A stretch of DNA of 64,000 nt from Adhaeribacter pallidiroseus (GCF_003340495.1 NZ_QASA01000001.1:682001-746000), one strand, 5' to 3'; positions 18,058 through 28,072 are shown, numbered from the stretch's first letter. Notes: a model not told the origin generated them from the sequence alone. Numbers and translations: made by a program.

Positions 18058-18576
18058 ATTTTAACTGTTTATAATTTCTCCTCAATCAAAAATTATTAAA
18101 CAGAAAAAAAAGTGCCCGGAAAGAAGTTGTACCATATTCGCATTAATCAATCTTCCTGAAATATATACCTCCCTATTATTAACAACCTTTCTAAACGGGT
18201 TGTATCTGTTTATTTGCCGGTCGTTGTTTGTTAAAATGACAACTTTCTTCTTGCTTCGTTTAGTTTACAGAATAAGCTTCAATTAGAGTAAAAGCTTCTT
18301 TACTATATATTAAAAATTATTTTTTAATTTTTTAAAAAAGTAAGGTAACAATTATGAAGTAAGGAGTATGTATACAAGTACGGTCTTTAAGGCTACTCCA
18401 AATATTAAAAGGTATTGAAGTTTTAAGAACCGTTTCTAAAATAAACTCAAAAATTATTTACAACTAAGCAGCATGCAATTTAATGTCTGATAAATCTAAA
18501 AAATATTCTCAGAAATAACCTCATAATTTCGACTCCTTCTTTTTTTTAACTTAAAACTTTATATAATTTAGGCTGG
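18058..18576. other. Intergenic region before the sigma factor gene
   Basis: An A/T-rich 519-base stretch with no convincing gene, hairpin terminator or TAnnTTTG element. Because the next gene is a sigma factor, a non-standard promoter read by that factor could lie here, but I cannot identify one. Confidence 0.4.
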
Positions 18577-19146
18577 ATGGAGCATTCAGACCAAAAATAT
18601 ATAAAAGCATTAGTAACGAATGATGAAGTCTTGGTTAAAGAGATTTATCGAAAATTCTCCGGTAAAATCAAATGGATGGTTTTAAAAAATAACGGGACAG
18701 AAACAGCAGCGGGGGACATATTTCAAGAAGCTTTATTGTCTATTTGTCATAAAGCAAAAATGTACGACCTGGTTCTGTCGTGTCCTTTCGATGCATTTAT
18801 TTATACTATTTGTAAAAATCTTTGGCTAAAAGAATTAAGCAAACAAAAAGCACATCCCGTAATTTCCGACGACGAAGGATTGGAGATAGGAGAAGATAAT
18901 ACAAAATTGGCGGAAGAATGCCTGATGCAGGAGCAACGGGTGAACTTATTGAATGAAAAACTCGATGAATTAGGTGGAGATTGTGCTAAACTGCTTCGCT
19001 TAAACTGGGGAGGTAAATCAATGGGGGAAGTAGCGCAAGAATTAAAGATGACTTACGCGTATGCCCGCAAAAAAAAGGTAGGCTGCATGGAAAAATTAAT
19101 CGGGCTAATAAAACGAACCCCGCAGTTTAATTCATTGAAATGGTAA
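18577..19146 (+). CDS. ECF-like RNA polymerase sigma factor
   Basis: A 189-residue sigma-70 family protein with only regions 2 and 4. Region 2 is seen in IFQEALLSICHKAK with the following FDAFIYTICKNLWLKELSKQ (-10 recognition helix). Region 4 is a helix-turn-helix in LLRLNWGGKSMGEVAQELKM and YARKKKVGCMEKL. A charged linker lies between. It is read just ahead of a membrane TPR protein, with 4 bases between stop and next start, so the two are co-transcribed and the partner may act as an anti-sigma or sensor. The target promoters are unknown; the adjacent CHAT and metallopeptidase genes are natural candidates. Confidence 0.88.
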   Translation: MEHSDQKYIKALVTNDEVLVKEIYRKFSGKIKWMVLKNNGTETAAGDIFQEALLSICHKAKMYDLVLSCPFDAFIYTICKNLWLKELSKQKAHPVISDDEGLEIGEDNTKLAEECLMQEQRVNLLNEKLDELGGDCAKLLRLNWGGKSMGEVAQELKMTYAYARKKKVGCMEKLIGLIKRTPQFNSLKW

Positions 19147-19150
19147 AAAT

Positions 19151-19981
19151 ATGAACCAAGATTATTTAGAGCAAATTGAGGCGTACTTAAATGGCGAAAT
19201 GAGCCCGGTAGATCAATCTCTTTTCGAATCGGCTTTAGCTTCGGACAAAGAACTATCTCATACTTATAAGATGTACCGCACTATTGAAGCAGATATGCGC
19301 GGCTTTGAAAAATACAAGCTGGAGGATGACCTTCTAAAAAACACCTTAAGCACTTTAAATAAGGAATATTTTAAAAATGAACCGCAGCCAGCCACCAGAG
19401 TAATTCCTTTATATTCTAATCGGATTTTTAAAATGGCTGCTGCTATTGCGGCCAGTATAATTTTTGTTTTGGTTAGCTATTTTGCCTTTTTTCGGCCAGC
19501 AGAAAACATGCAAGTTCTGGCGGATGCTTACCTGAAAGAGCATTTACAACAAATTAGCCAAACGGTGAGTGTGCCGGACGACACGCTGCAATTTGGTGTG
19601 GCCGGAAAGCACCACGCGAAAGATACCAATCAGGATAGCCTGGCCATTGGCATTACTGCTTATAATAATCAGGAATTTAATACCGCTCTGGGCTATTTTC
19701 GGGGAGTTTTAAAAAAATATCCCAATGATAAAAACGTTAAAAAGTACACCGGTCTCGTTTACCTGCATACGCAGGCGTATGATCAAGCCTTGCGGGAGTT
19801 TGATGAACTAGCCAATAACCCGGACCTAGAAAACAATTCTGCCCTTTTCCTGAAAGCAGTAACTTTAATGCTGCGGAACCAGCCAGGCGATAAAAAAGAA
19901 GCTAAACAACTACTGCAACAAGTAGTAAAAACGCATGCCGAAGGAAGCAAAGAAGCGGCGGAGTGGTTGCAAAAGTTGTAG
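19151..19981 (+). CDS. Membrane-anchored TPR protein, candidate anti-sigma/sensor
   Basis: A 276-residue protein in three parts. Residues 1-90 are cytoplasmic and resemble the N-terminus of Bacteroidota anti-sigma proteins (YLEQIEAYLNGEMSPVDQ...FESALASD), without a zinc-binding HxxxCxxC. Residues 94-114 are one transmembrane helix. Residues 160-276 hold TPRs (AYNNQEFNTALGYFRGVLKK, YTGLVYLHTQAYDQALREFDE, KEAKQLLQQVV) in the periplasm. It starts 4 bases after the sigma factor, so translation is likely coupled. An anti-sigma role fits topology and position but is inference. Confidence 0.8.
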   Translation: MNQDYLEQIEAYLNGEMSPVDQSLFESALASDKELSHTYKMYRTIEADMRGFEKYKLEDDLLKNTLSTLNKEYFKNEPQPATRVIPLYSNRIFKMAAAIAASIIFVLVSYFAFFRPAENMQVLADAYLKEHLQQISQTVSVPDDTLQFGVAGKHHAKDTNQDSLAIGITAYNNQEFNTALGYFRGVLKKYPNDKNVKKYTGLVYLHTQAYDQALREFDELANNPDLENNSALFLKAVTLMLRNQPGDKKEAKQLLQQVVKTHAEGSKEAAEWLQKL

Positions 19982-20904
19982 AATAAAGTGTTATAAAAAT
20001 GGGTATTTCCTCACTTACAGATGGCTTTTTACAAATGCAATTGCCTGATTGTTGCCTCAATAAAAGCTTCGCGTAAGTTAAATCAATGACGTTCTTTTTT
20101 ATTCTTTTGACAATTTTTCATTAAACCTTTTCTTCTCAGCCAGCGCCTTGGAACCTGCACCCAAGGACACAAACGGCTTATTTCATCTAAAATTTATTTT
20201 TTCGGGCAAAAAATCAATAAAAAAGGGTAACAATCCTGGCGCTACCGGAATCTATAAACGGAAATGCTTCGGAATCAACTATTGTGCTTGGTTTGCTTGT
20301 AAACTTGCAGAAATATCAAAATAAAGTTTTTTTGATCTGTCACCTTAGTAAGGTTTAGGAGGCATTGCCTGGAGCACTATATTTTACAAATACCTGGTTA
20401 ATCCTAGTAATGCTGCCGCTCTCCGTAGTTCCGTTTTTTAGCATCTGCGCAGAAGGTTACGAACAAAAGTCTGGACTACCTACCAAAATAGCCTATGGTA
20501 ACGCTCATCCTTAGGGGTGTATCTTACTCCGTGGAATAAGAAGATGGCGATTGGATAGTACCGACCGGAGAGCGGCCAGCATGGAGGGTTTAAAATTTAA
20601 AAAAACATGCCATTTGAACTCAGATGATACATGCCGCCGGATGGTTTAAATGCCTGGGTTGTTCCCAGATAAGCGCCTTTTTATCTAGTAGCAAACAAGC
20701 CGGTAGCGGCAGTATCAAATTATTTTAACTGGTTAATGATGCATCAACCGTTCTTAAATAATAAGATAAAGCAAAGCCTTGTTTATGTCTCTATTTGGGT
20801 AGTTGATGCATTAATTATTTAAAAATTTAAAAAAACTTGGCTGTTCTATTAATAGCCAAGTTTTTTTAAATTTTTAAATAGATGGAGTACGGCCCTATTT
20901 ATTT
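19982..20904. other. Long intergenic region, no gene seen
   Basis: About 920 bases between convergent genes. Apart from the bidirectional terminator at 20834-20862 I see nothing: frames are short and broken, and there is no RNA-gene signature. Its moderate GC around 20100-20700 would allow a decayed gene, but I recognise none. Confidence 0.5.
20834..20862. terminator. Bidirectional intrinsic terminator
   Basis: A 9-bp stem AACTTGGCT (20834-20842) with AGCCAAGTT (20854-20862) is flanked by an A-run on the left and a T-run on the right, so it can act on both strands. It closes the leftward gene that ends at 20905. Confidence 0.8.
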
Positions 20905-22467
20905 TTATTTACCTGCTACCGTTGGCATGGGCTTATCAGAATAGGTGATAATATCTCCTAGTTGGCAGGTGTTTTCCGGAGTGGGATTAAGTAATTTAAT
21001 TTTTACACTGTGTTGGCCATTCGGTAGTTTATATTTCCAGAATAACTCAGGACGGCGGCCGGTAAAGCTGGTGGGTAGTTCTACGGTTTCCAGCAGTTTG
21101 TTATCCAGGTATATTTCTGCTTTACATACGTACTCCGATTTAGAATCCCATTTGGCTGTTTCGCCGGTTACTACAAAGCCGTTGCCATCAAAAGTAAAAG
21201 TATACTCATCTTTTAAAGGTTTATTAACGTTTAAGCGTTTAGCCGGAAAATGGCCCCCAAAACTTTGTTCTAAACGCACGGGTTGAGGTTGTTGCAGCTG
21301 GATTGTAACGTTGTTGCCCACTACTTTGCCACCATTGCTGGTTATTTGTTGTAAAGCATGCTTTAAACCTATATCGTAAACTTCATTCAGCGACATGGTA
21401 GTATATTTGAAATCTAAAGACTCGACTTCTTTTAAACCTTGTTTCCAGTACGGGGGTATTTTGCTGTAACCCAACATGGTTCCTAAAATACCGGCCGCCG
21501 AGGATGGATTACAATCGGCATCTTGTCCGCAGCGAGTAGCAATTTCCACTGTTTTCCCGAAATCGCTGTTTCCATAGAGTAAACCAATAATCACGTACGC
21601 TGAATTTACGGTAGCATCAATATTAAAAGGTTTATAAATGCCATCCGGGCAACCTGTATCGGAGGTCCATTTTTTTTGTACCTCAAACCAGGTTTGTTTC
21701 CAATCGTTAGGGTATTGCTCGTGCCACCGGATTACATCGCTCATACATTGATAGTAATTGCTTTTAGCCGGAATTGTTTTCAAGGCTTCTTTTACAATAT
21801 ATTTTATGTCGTTAGAAGTAAAAGCAAGCGTATACAAAGCGCCCATGTAAACTCCACCGTACCAACCGTCGCCGTAGTTCATGATATGCCCAATTTTATC
21901 GCTTATCTGGGAAGCGGTATTAGGCATGCCCGGCGACATCAGGCCAGCAAAATCGGCTTCTATCTGATAATCAATACAATCGGCGTGCGGGTTATTTAAC
22001 CAATGACCGGACTCCGGTGCGGCTATACCGTGTAAAATATTGTACCGGCCAACTTGGTTTGCGTGCCATAGGGCATAACCCGCGTTAGCGTACGATTTAG
22101 CAAAAGAACTCACCGGCGCATCTAAACCTTCTTTTTCTAACACATCCACAAAGGTGAGATCCATGTAAATATCATCGTACAAACCAGGATTTTCGGTCAT
22201 GGTTTTTTTCAGATATCCATCGTACCAAACAATAGGTTGATATTCCTGAATGAGCGTACCATTGTAGCGAAACTCCATAGGGCCGCCGTATGTAACCCCA
22301 ATAGTCTGACCAGCCCAGCCCCCTTTAATTTTATCTTGTAAAGCATCTTTCGTAAGGGTTATGGTTTTGTGATTAGAACTACTAGTTGGGCCATTGCCTG
22401 ATTTAAATGTTTGGGAAAAGACGCTACTATAACAGAGTAGTAATAAGATTACAAAGGTTTTGTTCAT
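20905..22467 (-). CDS. Secreted ADP-ribosylglycohydrolase-fold protein
   Basis: A 520-residue protein with a signal peptide (MNKTFVILLLLCYSSVFSQ). The body is an ADP-ribosylglycohydrolase (DraG-like) all-helical domain: DKIKGGWAGQTIGVTYGGP near residue 47, DDIYMDLTFVDVLE near residue 98 (first pair of metal-binding Asp), and ATRCGQDADCNPSSAAGILG near residue 311 (second metal-binding Asp set). Known relatives remove ADP-ribose from proteins, but many exported Bacteroidota members sit near carbohydrate genes and may act on other N-glycosidic substrates. The last 130 residues look like a beta-rich accessory domain. It stands alone with its own terminator. Confidence 0.88.
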   Translation of the reverse strand: MNKTFVILLLLCYSSVFSQTFKSGNGPTSSSNHKTITLTKDALQDKIKGGWAGQTIGVTYGGPMEFRYNGTLIQEYQPIVWYDGYLKKTMTENPGLYDDIYMDLTFVDVLEKEGLDAPVSSFAKSYANAGYALWHANQVGRYNILHGIAAPESGHWLNNPHADCIDYQIEADFAGLMSPGMPNTASQISDKIGHIMNYGDGWYGGVYMGALYTLAFTSNDIKYIVKEALKTIPAKSNYYQCMSDVIRWHEQYPNDWKQTWFEVQKKWTSDTGCPDGIYKPFNIDATVNSAYVIIGLLYGNSDFGKTVEIATRCGQDADCNPSSAAGILGTMLGYSKIPPYWKQGLKEVESLDFKYTTMSLNEVYDIGLKHALQQITSNGGKVVGNNVTIQLQQPQPVRLEQSFGGHFPAKRLNVNKPLKDEYTFTFDGNGFVVTGETAKWDSKSEYVCKAEIYLDNKLLETVELPTSFTGRRPELFWKYKLPNGQHSVKIKLLNPTPENTCQLGDIITYSDKPMPTVAGK

Positions 22468-23497
22468 ATGTCAGTACGTTTTAAGCTATACAACTTTGTT
22501 ACAATGGTTAGTAAAAATTTAAAAAACAGACAGGCGTATGATTATTCAACAGCCTTTACACTTTTATAGATGAAATAGAGCAGCTAAAGGAATGCTTTTT
22601 ATACCTAGAGTTAGTGTAAAGAGCGTGTTGCTTAATTCAAACTACAAACAAGAAATCAATTTACTTCCGCTATAAAGTTGACCGACCAAGAATTTAATTA
22701 AAGTGCTTGGCTTAAATTGATTTACTAAGATAATTGTCCCGGTCGGGAATAAAATGCTGTAATTTCAACTTTCAGACATTCCTATTCATTATAAGCAACT
22801 TAGCTTAACTTAAAATTAGCTGCTTAACTGCAAGCAATTTTTCGAGGTATTTTTATATCAAGTAATTCCCTGAAATGCTACTGAGCCGGAGTAAATTTTA
22901 AAAATACTTTAAGCTGGGGCTTCTTTACTTGGTAAATAGGTTAAACAAATAGCTGCTCTTTGCTAAACCTATTTACCATTGTGCATTTTCCCACTCATTC
23001 AAAAATAAATATGTCTTGCATTTTAGTTGCAATATTTTAAACATCTTATTTTCATCGGGGTTTATTTGAATTGTGCAATTATGTTATTATTATGTTTAAA
23101 TTGTTGATATTGGTTATTTACTAAATGCTTAAAAGTGTCTGGTAATATTTACTTTTTAATAAAAGCTGTATTTAATTATATTAAAATTAAAAAATTAATA
23201 AGTGTTTGGTATTTTAATAAAGTATGCTTCACTGTAAAATTGTTGTAAATATCTTATAAATACTGATCAGTGTAGATAAAAGCCGTTTTTTTAAGGTCTA
23301 GTTATTTGTGGCAAGTTTGTATAAATTGTACTTTTTTGTTTTTTATGTATTATATATTTTTAATATAATTGTTTTTTAATTTTTAATATAACCTCCATGT
23401 TCATACTTTAAATACCAGTTGATACATTTGTAATATAAATAAAAGTACAAAAAAATAGTTGGTATAAATTTAAGCGTGTTACTGTAATCTTTATTTT
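22468..23497. other. A/T-rich divergent intergenic region
   Basis: About 1 kb between the leftward ADP-ribosylglycohydrolase gene and the rightward T9SS-exported protein gene. The composition is strongly A/T-rich, especially 23000-23490, with poly-T and poly-A runs. The only signal I can support is the -7 element at 23423-23430. No gene is visible. Confidence 0.5.
23423..23430 (+). promoter_or_regulatory. -7 promoter element for the T9SS-exported protein
   Basis: TACATTTG matches TAnnTTTG and lies 67 bases upstream of the ATG at 23498, leaving a leader of about 60 bases. No clear -33 TTG at the preferred spacing. Confidence 0.4.
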
Positions 23498-26350
23498 ATG
23501 ATAAAAACTTCTACAATTCTGATTTATTTAGTTAGCCTTTTTTGTCTGATTTTTACTAATGATAGTGTGGCGCAGACCTGGTTAGATGTAAATTCAACAG
23601 AGCTTGCCGGTGGAAGAGGGGCTAATCTGGTCTTTGCCTTGGCTAAGAATGGTACCCCTTATGTAGCTTATTCAAACGGATTATTAAGCGGCCGGGCTAC
23701 AGTTAAAAAATTTGATGGAGCACACTGGGTGAAAGTAGGTGCCGAAGGTATTTCGGTAGATTATGCTGGTGAATTAGCCCTAGCGGTTGATGCTAATAAT
23801 GTTCCTTACTTAGCTTACACGGATAATGCCACTAATGGACAATTAAGTGTAAAAAAGTTTGACGGAACCAATTGGGTTGCAGTTGGTACAGGACTGCAAA
23901 CAAACAAATATCCGAACGGACTTCGATTAGTATTAACTTCAACGGGTACACCTTACCTCGCTTTCACGGAGAATGGTAAAGGCTGGGTAAAACAATTAAA
24001 TGGTGCTACCTGGCAAACAGTAGGTACCGGTAGCTTTCCTTTGCCACAAACTGAAAAGTTAGCATTAGCTCTGGATCCAAAAAATACGCCTTACGTAGCA
24101 TTTACTGATATCACTAAAAACGGACAAGCTGCCGTACAGCGCTGGGATGGTAGTAACTGGGTAAATGTGGGTACCAGCGGAATAGCCGTTGGTGCAGCCT
24201 TTGATCTTTCCATTAACATAGCTCCTAATGGCATTCCTTACATCACCTTCCGGGAATTTCAAGCCGCAGCTATTAATAAATTAGGAGTAACTAAAGTAAA
24301 ACAATTTAATGGTACCACCTGGGAAGAAGTAAGTGCTTCTAACTTTTCTGATTCGTGGGTATATTTTGCCTCATTAGGAATCGATAACAATAATAACTTA
24401 TACGTGGCTTACCGGGAAAGTGCTGCCGGAATGGGCAATCCGGGTCAGACAAAAGTAAAACGTTTGATTGGTGAAGAATGGGAAGAAATTGGTACATCAA
24501 ATCTTACTTCCGGAGCCGTTAATGATGTTTTTCTTGCCCTTACCGATACTGGTTTAATGTACGTTGCCTTTGCGGATGGCGCAAAGGCCCGGGCAGCAAC
24601 GGTCTTAAAAATTGATGTTTCTACTCTGGTAGTGACCGCAAAAGCTCCCACTAAATTAGATTTAACAACTAATAGCGATAAAGGAACCAGTGCCACTGAC
24701 AATATCACGAATGTAGCTTTACCAACTATAACCGGTATAGCCGGCTCAAAAGCTCTGATTACTGTTTATGTTGATGGAAAAAGTGCCGGCACCACAATAG
24801 CTGATAGTATTGGTAACTGGAGCTTTACTTTTACAACAGCTTTAGCAGCCGGTAACCGGAATCTGGCGGCTACTGCCACCTATAATAATGGTTTAATTAG
24901 TGCTTTTAGTAGTACATTATGCATTAACCTGGACTTTACAGCCCCTGTTGTAAATGGTATAGCCAATAACGGAATTTATAAAACAAATAAAACTATTACT
25001 TATAGCGGCGGAACAGCAACCTTAAACAACGAAGCTTATGTAAGCGGTACCTTGGTTAGTGCAGATGGCGTATATAATTTATTAGCGAGCGATGTAGCAG
25101 GTAATACCACTGCTGTACAATTTACAATTGATCAAACAATTCCGGTCGCTAGCCTGGTAATAAATAACAATGCAGCCACTACTAACCAGAACGAAGCAAC
25201 GCTTACGATTACTGCTCCGGATGCTACCTCAATGCGTTTTTACGATAACGACGATAATATAATATGGTCGGCTTGGGAGCCAGTAAACGCTACTAAAACC
25301 TGGACCTTATCAAGCGGTAGCGGCAGCAAGTGGATAAAATTACAAGTACGCGATGCCGCGGGTAATGTATCTGCATCGGTTTCTGATAATATTACTTTAG
25401 ATCAATCAGCGCCAACGGTTTCTTTTAGCAGTACCGTAATCAGTCCTACTGGTACTAATAATATTCCCGTAAAAATTAATTTTTCTGAAGAGGTAATCAA
25501 CTTTACTGCTGCTGCCGTTACGGTAACCAATGCTACAAAAGGTACCTTTTCCGGAAGTGGCAAATACTACACTTTATATATTAAACCGGTTAATGTGGCC
25601 GGAGGAGCATCCGCTGTGATTTCTCTCAACGTTCCGGCCGGCGTAGTAGCCGATGCCGCTACCAACAAAAATCTGGCATCTTCTACATTTACTATTACTT
25701 ACGTTGCCCCCATCACGGCTCCGCAGGTGGTAAATCTTCCTTTCACGGTATTATCTGCTTCTACGGTAAGTTTAGGTGGTAATGTTACTTCCAGTGGAGG
25801 TAGCCCAGTAGTAGCAAGAGGTATTGTGTACAGCGCTACCGCCACCGCACCATCTATTAATAGCGCGAAAATTTTAATGGGTGCCGGAGAAGGATCGTTT
25901 ACTACAACCTTAAGTAACTTAAAACCAGGTATTACCTATTACGCTCGCGCTTATGCTACTAACTTGGTCGGAACAACTTACGGAGCAGTTCAAAAAATTA
26001 CAACCACTCCCTTAACTTCACTTGAAACCGGAACTACGGGTGTACCGGCTACTAACGTTAGCGAACCGGTAACCAACGCTACAACTACGCAAGCTAGCTT
26101 AAATGCTTATCCAAATCCTTTTCAGCAACAAGCTACTATCGAGTTTACCTATAACACAACTACTACCTATAGCATCGCCGTTTACGATATGAACGGAACA
26201 CAAGTACAAACTTTACCTACAGGTACTGCTCAAGCCGGCGAAAAAGTTCAGGTTAGTTTATCCGCTGAAAAATTAGAAAGTGGTATTTATACCATTCGTC
26301 TCAGCACTCCAAAAAGCGTTCAAAATTTAAAATTAATCTGTAAAAAATAA
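23498..26350 (+). CDS. T9SS-exported multidomain surface protein
   Basis: A 950-residue protein. An N-terminal signal peptide (MIKTSTILIYLVSLFCLIFT, ending VAQ) is followed by about six repeats of a roughly 60-residue unit (VKKFDGTNWVAVGT..., YVAYxD...), probably a beta-propeller, to residue 370. Then come Ig-like modules: TNVALPTITGIAGSKALITV (about 400), a HYR/Big-like segment (DFTAPVVNGIANNGIYKTN), repeated IDQTIPVA and LDQSAPTVSF junctions, and a fibronectin-type SGGSPVVARGIVYS module. The last 80 residues are a type IX secretion sorting domain (LNAYPNPFQQQATIEF, IAVYDMNGTQV, SGIYTIRLS). It is exported through T9SS to the surface or medium. Binding target unknown; an adhesin or stalk role is inference. 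Confidence 0.85.
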   Translation: MIKTSTILIYLVSLFCLIFTNDSVAQTWLDVNSTELAGGRGANLVFALAKNGTPYVAYSNGLLSGRATVKKFDGAHWVKVGAEGISVDYAGELALAVDANNVPYLAYTDNATNGQLSVKKFDGTNWVAVGTGLQTNKYPNGLRLVLTSTGTPYLAFTENGKGWVKQLNGATWQTVGTGSFPLPQTEKLALALDPKNTPYVAFTDITKNGQAAVQRWDGSNWVNVGTSGIAVGAAFDLSINIAPNGIPYITFREFQAAAINKLGVTKVKQFNGTTWEEVSASNFSDSWVYFASLGIDNNNNLYVAYRESAAGMGNPGQTKVKRLIGEEWEEIGTSNLTSGAVNDVFLALTDTGLMYVAFADGAKARAATVLKIDVSTLVVTAKAPTKLDLTTNSDKGTSATDNITNVALPTITGIAGSKALITVYVDGKSAGTTIADSIGNWSFTFTTALAAGNRNLAATATYNNGLISAFSSTLCINLDFTAPVVNGIANNGIYKTNKTITYSGGTATLNNEAYVSGTLVSADGVYNLLASDVAGNTTAVQFTIDQTIPVASLVINNNAATTNQNEATLTITAPDATSMRFYDNDDNIIWSAWEPVNATKTWTLSSGSGSKWIKLQVRDAAGNVSASVSDNITLDQSAPTVSFSSTVISPTGTNNIPVKINFSEEVINFTAAAVTVTNATKGTFSGSGKYYTLYIKPVNVAGGASAVISLNVPAGVVADAATNKNLASSTFTITYVAPITAPQVVNLPFTVLSASTVSLGGNVTSSGGSPVVARGIVYSATATAPSINSAKILMGAGEGSFTTTLSNLKPGITYYARAYATNLVGTTYGAVQKITTTPLTSLETGTTGVPATNVSEPVTNATTTQASLNAYPNPFQQQATIEFTYNTTTTYSIAVYDMNGTQVQTLPTGTAQAGEKVQVSLSAEKLESGIYTIRLSTPKSVQNLKLICKK

Positions 26351-26366
26351 ATTCGCTTCCTTAAAC

Positions 26367-26430
26367 AAACAAACCAGAATAAAAAACGGCCACTCCAGAT
26401 AGAGTGGCCGTTTTTTATTCTGGTTTGTTT
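26367..26430. terminator. Very long perfect hairpin terminator between convergent genes
   Basis: Arms at 26367-26395 and 26402-26430 are exact reverse complements over 29 bp with a 6-base loop. The core GGCCACTC/GAGTGGCC is bordered by A-run and T-run, so the hairpin works as an intrinsic terminator on both strands. It ends 2 bases before the stop codon of the leftward gene. Confidence 0.85.
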
Positions 26431-26432
26431 AA

Positions 26433-27356
26433 CTATAAATCGGTAGAACGGCGGTTATCTAAATCCGTAGTTCGCCTATTTTCTAAATCTACATCGGTAT
26501 CCAAATTATCGATTTCTACATCTGTACGGCGGACAGTATCTCGGATGGTTTCTTCCCGTTCTTCCACTTCTTTTTCCAGCGAAATCTCTTCTACTACCCG
26601 AGCTTCTTTAGCTACAACCGGTACTTCGGCGTGTTCAGTAATTTCAATTTCTCCTTCCTGGAAGTTAGATAAGTCGGCCTCAGTGGCGGGGCGGTTAACT
26701 GGAGTACGCTCCACATGCACATGTTCTTCGCGCAAGTTAATACTTTCTTCCACTGGTTTTTCAATAACGCGGCTGCGCAAGCGGGCTCCTCCAGTTTCAA
26801 CTACCCGTTTACCAAGGTGTAGTTCTTCTTCTATAATCGGAATAGCACCTGTTTCGGTGGCGGTTGTAGTGGCACCAGCTTGACGGTTGCGGTAAAAATT
26901 ATCTTCGTTGTAAAAATCGTGATTATAATAGTCATCGCCTCCAGCACCGGCCAAGGCGGCTCCAGTTCCTATTCCGGAAAAAGCATTCCGTACGGAATCT
27001 TCGTAATCGCGGGTTAGCATGCCTTTTTTATACCGAGGCAAGGAGCTTAATTGAGAAGCATCCAGGTTAGACAATATTACGTCATCATTCGACTCGTGTA
27101 ATTCGGCTATTCCAATGGGGATAAGCACATCATTGTCATCGGTATCTAACATGCTGGTGTCTTCCAGGTCAAGTACCAAATAACGTACCTTTAGCGATTG
27201 CGGATCGAAAATAAGTTCATCTACTTCGCCAATCGTTTTACCCTGACGGTCCTTCACATCCCAACCCCGAATATCCGGTTGACCTTCGGCAATTTCGTAA
27301 TCGCTGTCACTTAGTTCCAGCAGTTGATTGTTGTTATTATTATCGTTTAAAGCCAT
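26433..27356 (-). CDS. PRC-barrel and DUF2382 (YsnF/AvaK) protein
   Basis: A 307-residue acidic protein. Residues 25-110 form a PRC-barrel (RGWDVKDRQGKTIGEVDELI, LKVRYLVLDLED). Residues 165-275 match DUF2382, the YsnF/AvaK stress domain (LHLGKRVVETGGARLRSRV, ESINLREEHVHVERTPVNRP, EIEITEHAEVPVVAKEARV). The C-terminus is a short low-complexity tail with NRRTTDLDNRRSTDL repeats. This architecture is common in desiccation- or salt-stressed bacteria, and expression under general stress is expected from the family. It has no signal peptide. An OmpA gene lies 80 bases upstream on the same strand. Confidence 0.88.
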   Translation of the reverse strand: MALNDNNNNNQLLELSDSDYEIAEGQPDIRGWDVKDRQGKTIGEVDELIFDPQSLKVRYLVLDLEDTSMLDTDDNDVLIPIGIAELHESNDDVILSNLDASQLSSLPRYKKGMLTRDYEDSVRNAFSGIGTGAALAGAGGDDYYNHDFYNEDNFYRNRQAGATTTATETGAIPIIEEELHLGKRVVETGGARLRSRVIEKPVEESINLREEHVHVERTPVNRPATEADLSNFQEGEIEITEHAEVPVVAKEARVVEEISLEKEVEEREETIRDTVRRTDVEIDNLDTDVDLENRRTTDLDNRRSTDL

Positions 27357-27436
27357 GATTTTAAGGTAATTAAATTAAACATTAAAATGAATAATACTGT
27401 AATTTCCCAACTTGGGTTTATTAATTTTTTAATTAA

Positions 27437-28072
27437 TTAGCCTTGGTCTCCACGCCGAACTACAATTTCTACCCGGCGATTCTGCTGACGGCCTTCGGCA
27501 CTGGCATTAGAAGCTACCGGCTGCGACTCGCCTACGGGATGCAACGAAATCCGGTCTTCGGTAATATTACCATTTTGCGTCAGCCAATTCTTAACGGCTT
27601 CAGCCCGTTGTTCCGCTAATTGCATGTTGTATCCCGCCGATCCTTGCGCATCGGTGTGTCCGTAAATACGCACTTGGCCATTTGCAAAACGTTTTCCCAT
27701 CGATTCAGAAACTTGCTTTAACTTATCTGCAGCGTTAGCTTTAATGGTATTTTTGTCAGTATCGAACAAAATAGTTTCATCCACGGAGTAGATAGCGTAT
27801 TCATCATTACCGCGTACGGAAATACCAGCATCAGTAATTTCTTCGTAAGTTGCAGCAGGAGCTCCAAAATCTATTCCTTCCCAATCTAGCGTGTTTCCTG
27901 TAGGAGCCATTGCGGTAGAATCAGCGGGGGCGCCAGTATTAGTTGGGGTAGTTGCTTCTTCCCGGTTGCAACCACGCAACAAGAAAAATAATAGGGCTAG
28001 CGCCAGAAGAGCTAAAAGAAGCCAGAGCCACCAGGGACGCTTACTTTTGGGTTGTACATTTAATTCGGCCAT
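27437..28072 (-). CDS. OmpA-family peptidoglycan-binding protein
   Basis: A 211-residue protein with a short cytoplasmic tail, one transmembrane helix (PWWLWLLLALLALALLFFLL, about residues 14-33), a linker rich in Thr/Pro/Ala, and a C-terminal OmpA domain (about 95-210). The peptidoglycan-binding motifs are seen in RIYGHTDAQGSAGYNMQLAE and in the LSE-like EQRAEAVKNWL, plus the closing NRRVEIVV. It would tether the inner membrane to the cell wall, acting as a stress or envelope-integrity protein. It precedes the PRC-barrel/DUF2382 gene on the same strand, and the two are probably co-transcribed. Confidence 0.88.
   Translation of the reverse strand: MAELNVQPKSKRPWWLWLLLALLALALLFFLLRGCNREEATTPTNTGAPADSTAMAPTGNTLDWEGIDFGAPAATYEEITDAGISVRGNDEYAIYSVDETILFDTDKNTIKANAADKLKQVSESMGKRFANGQVRIYGHTDAQGSAGYNMQLAEQRAEAVKNWLTQNGNITEDRISLHPVGESQPVASNASAEGRQQNRRVEIVVRRGDQG

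Noticed and set aside
20100-20700. Possible decayed gene in the long gap
   Set aside because: No frame longer than a few dozen codons and no recognisable motif on either strand.
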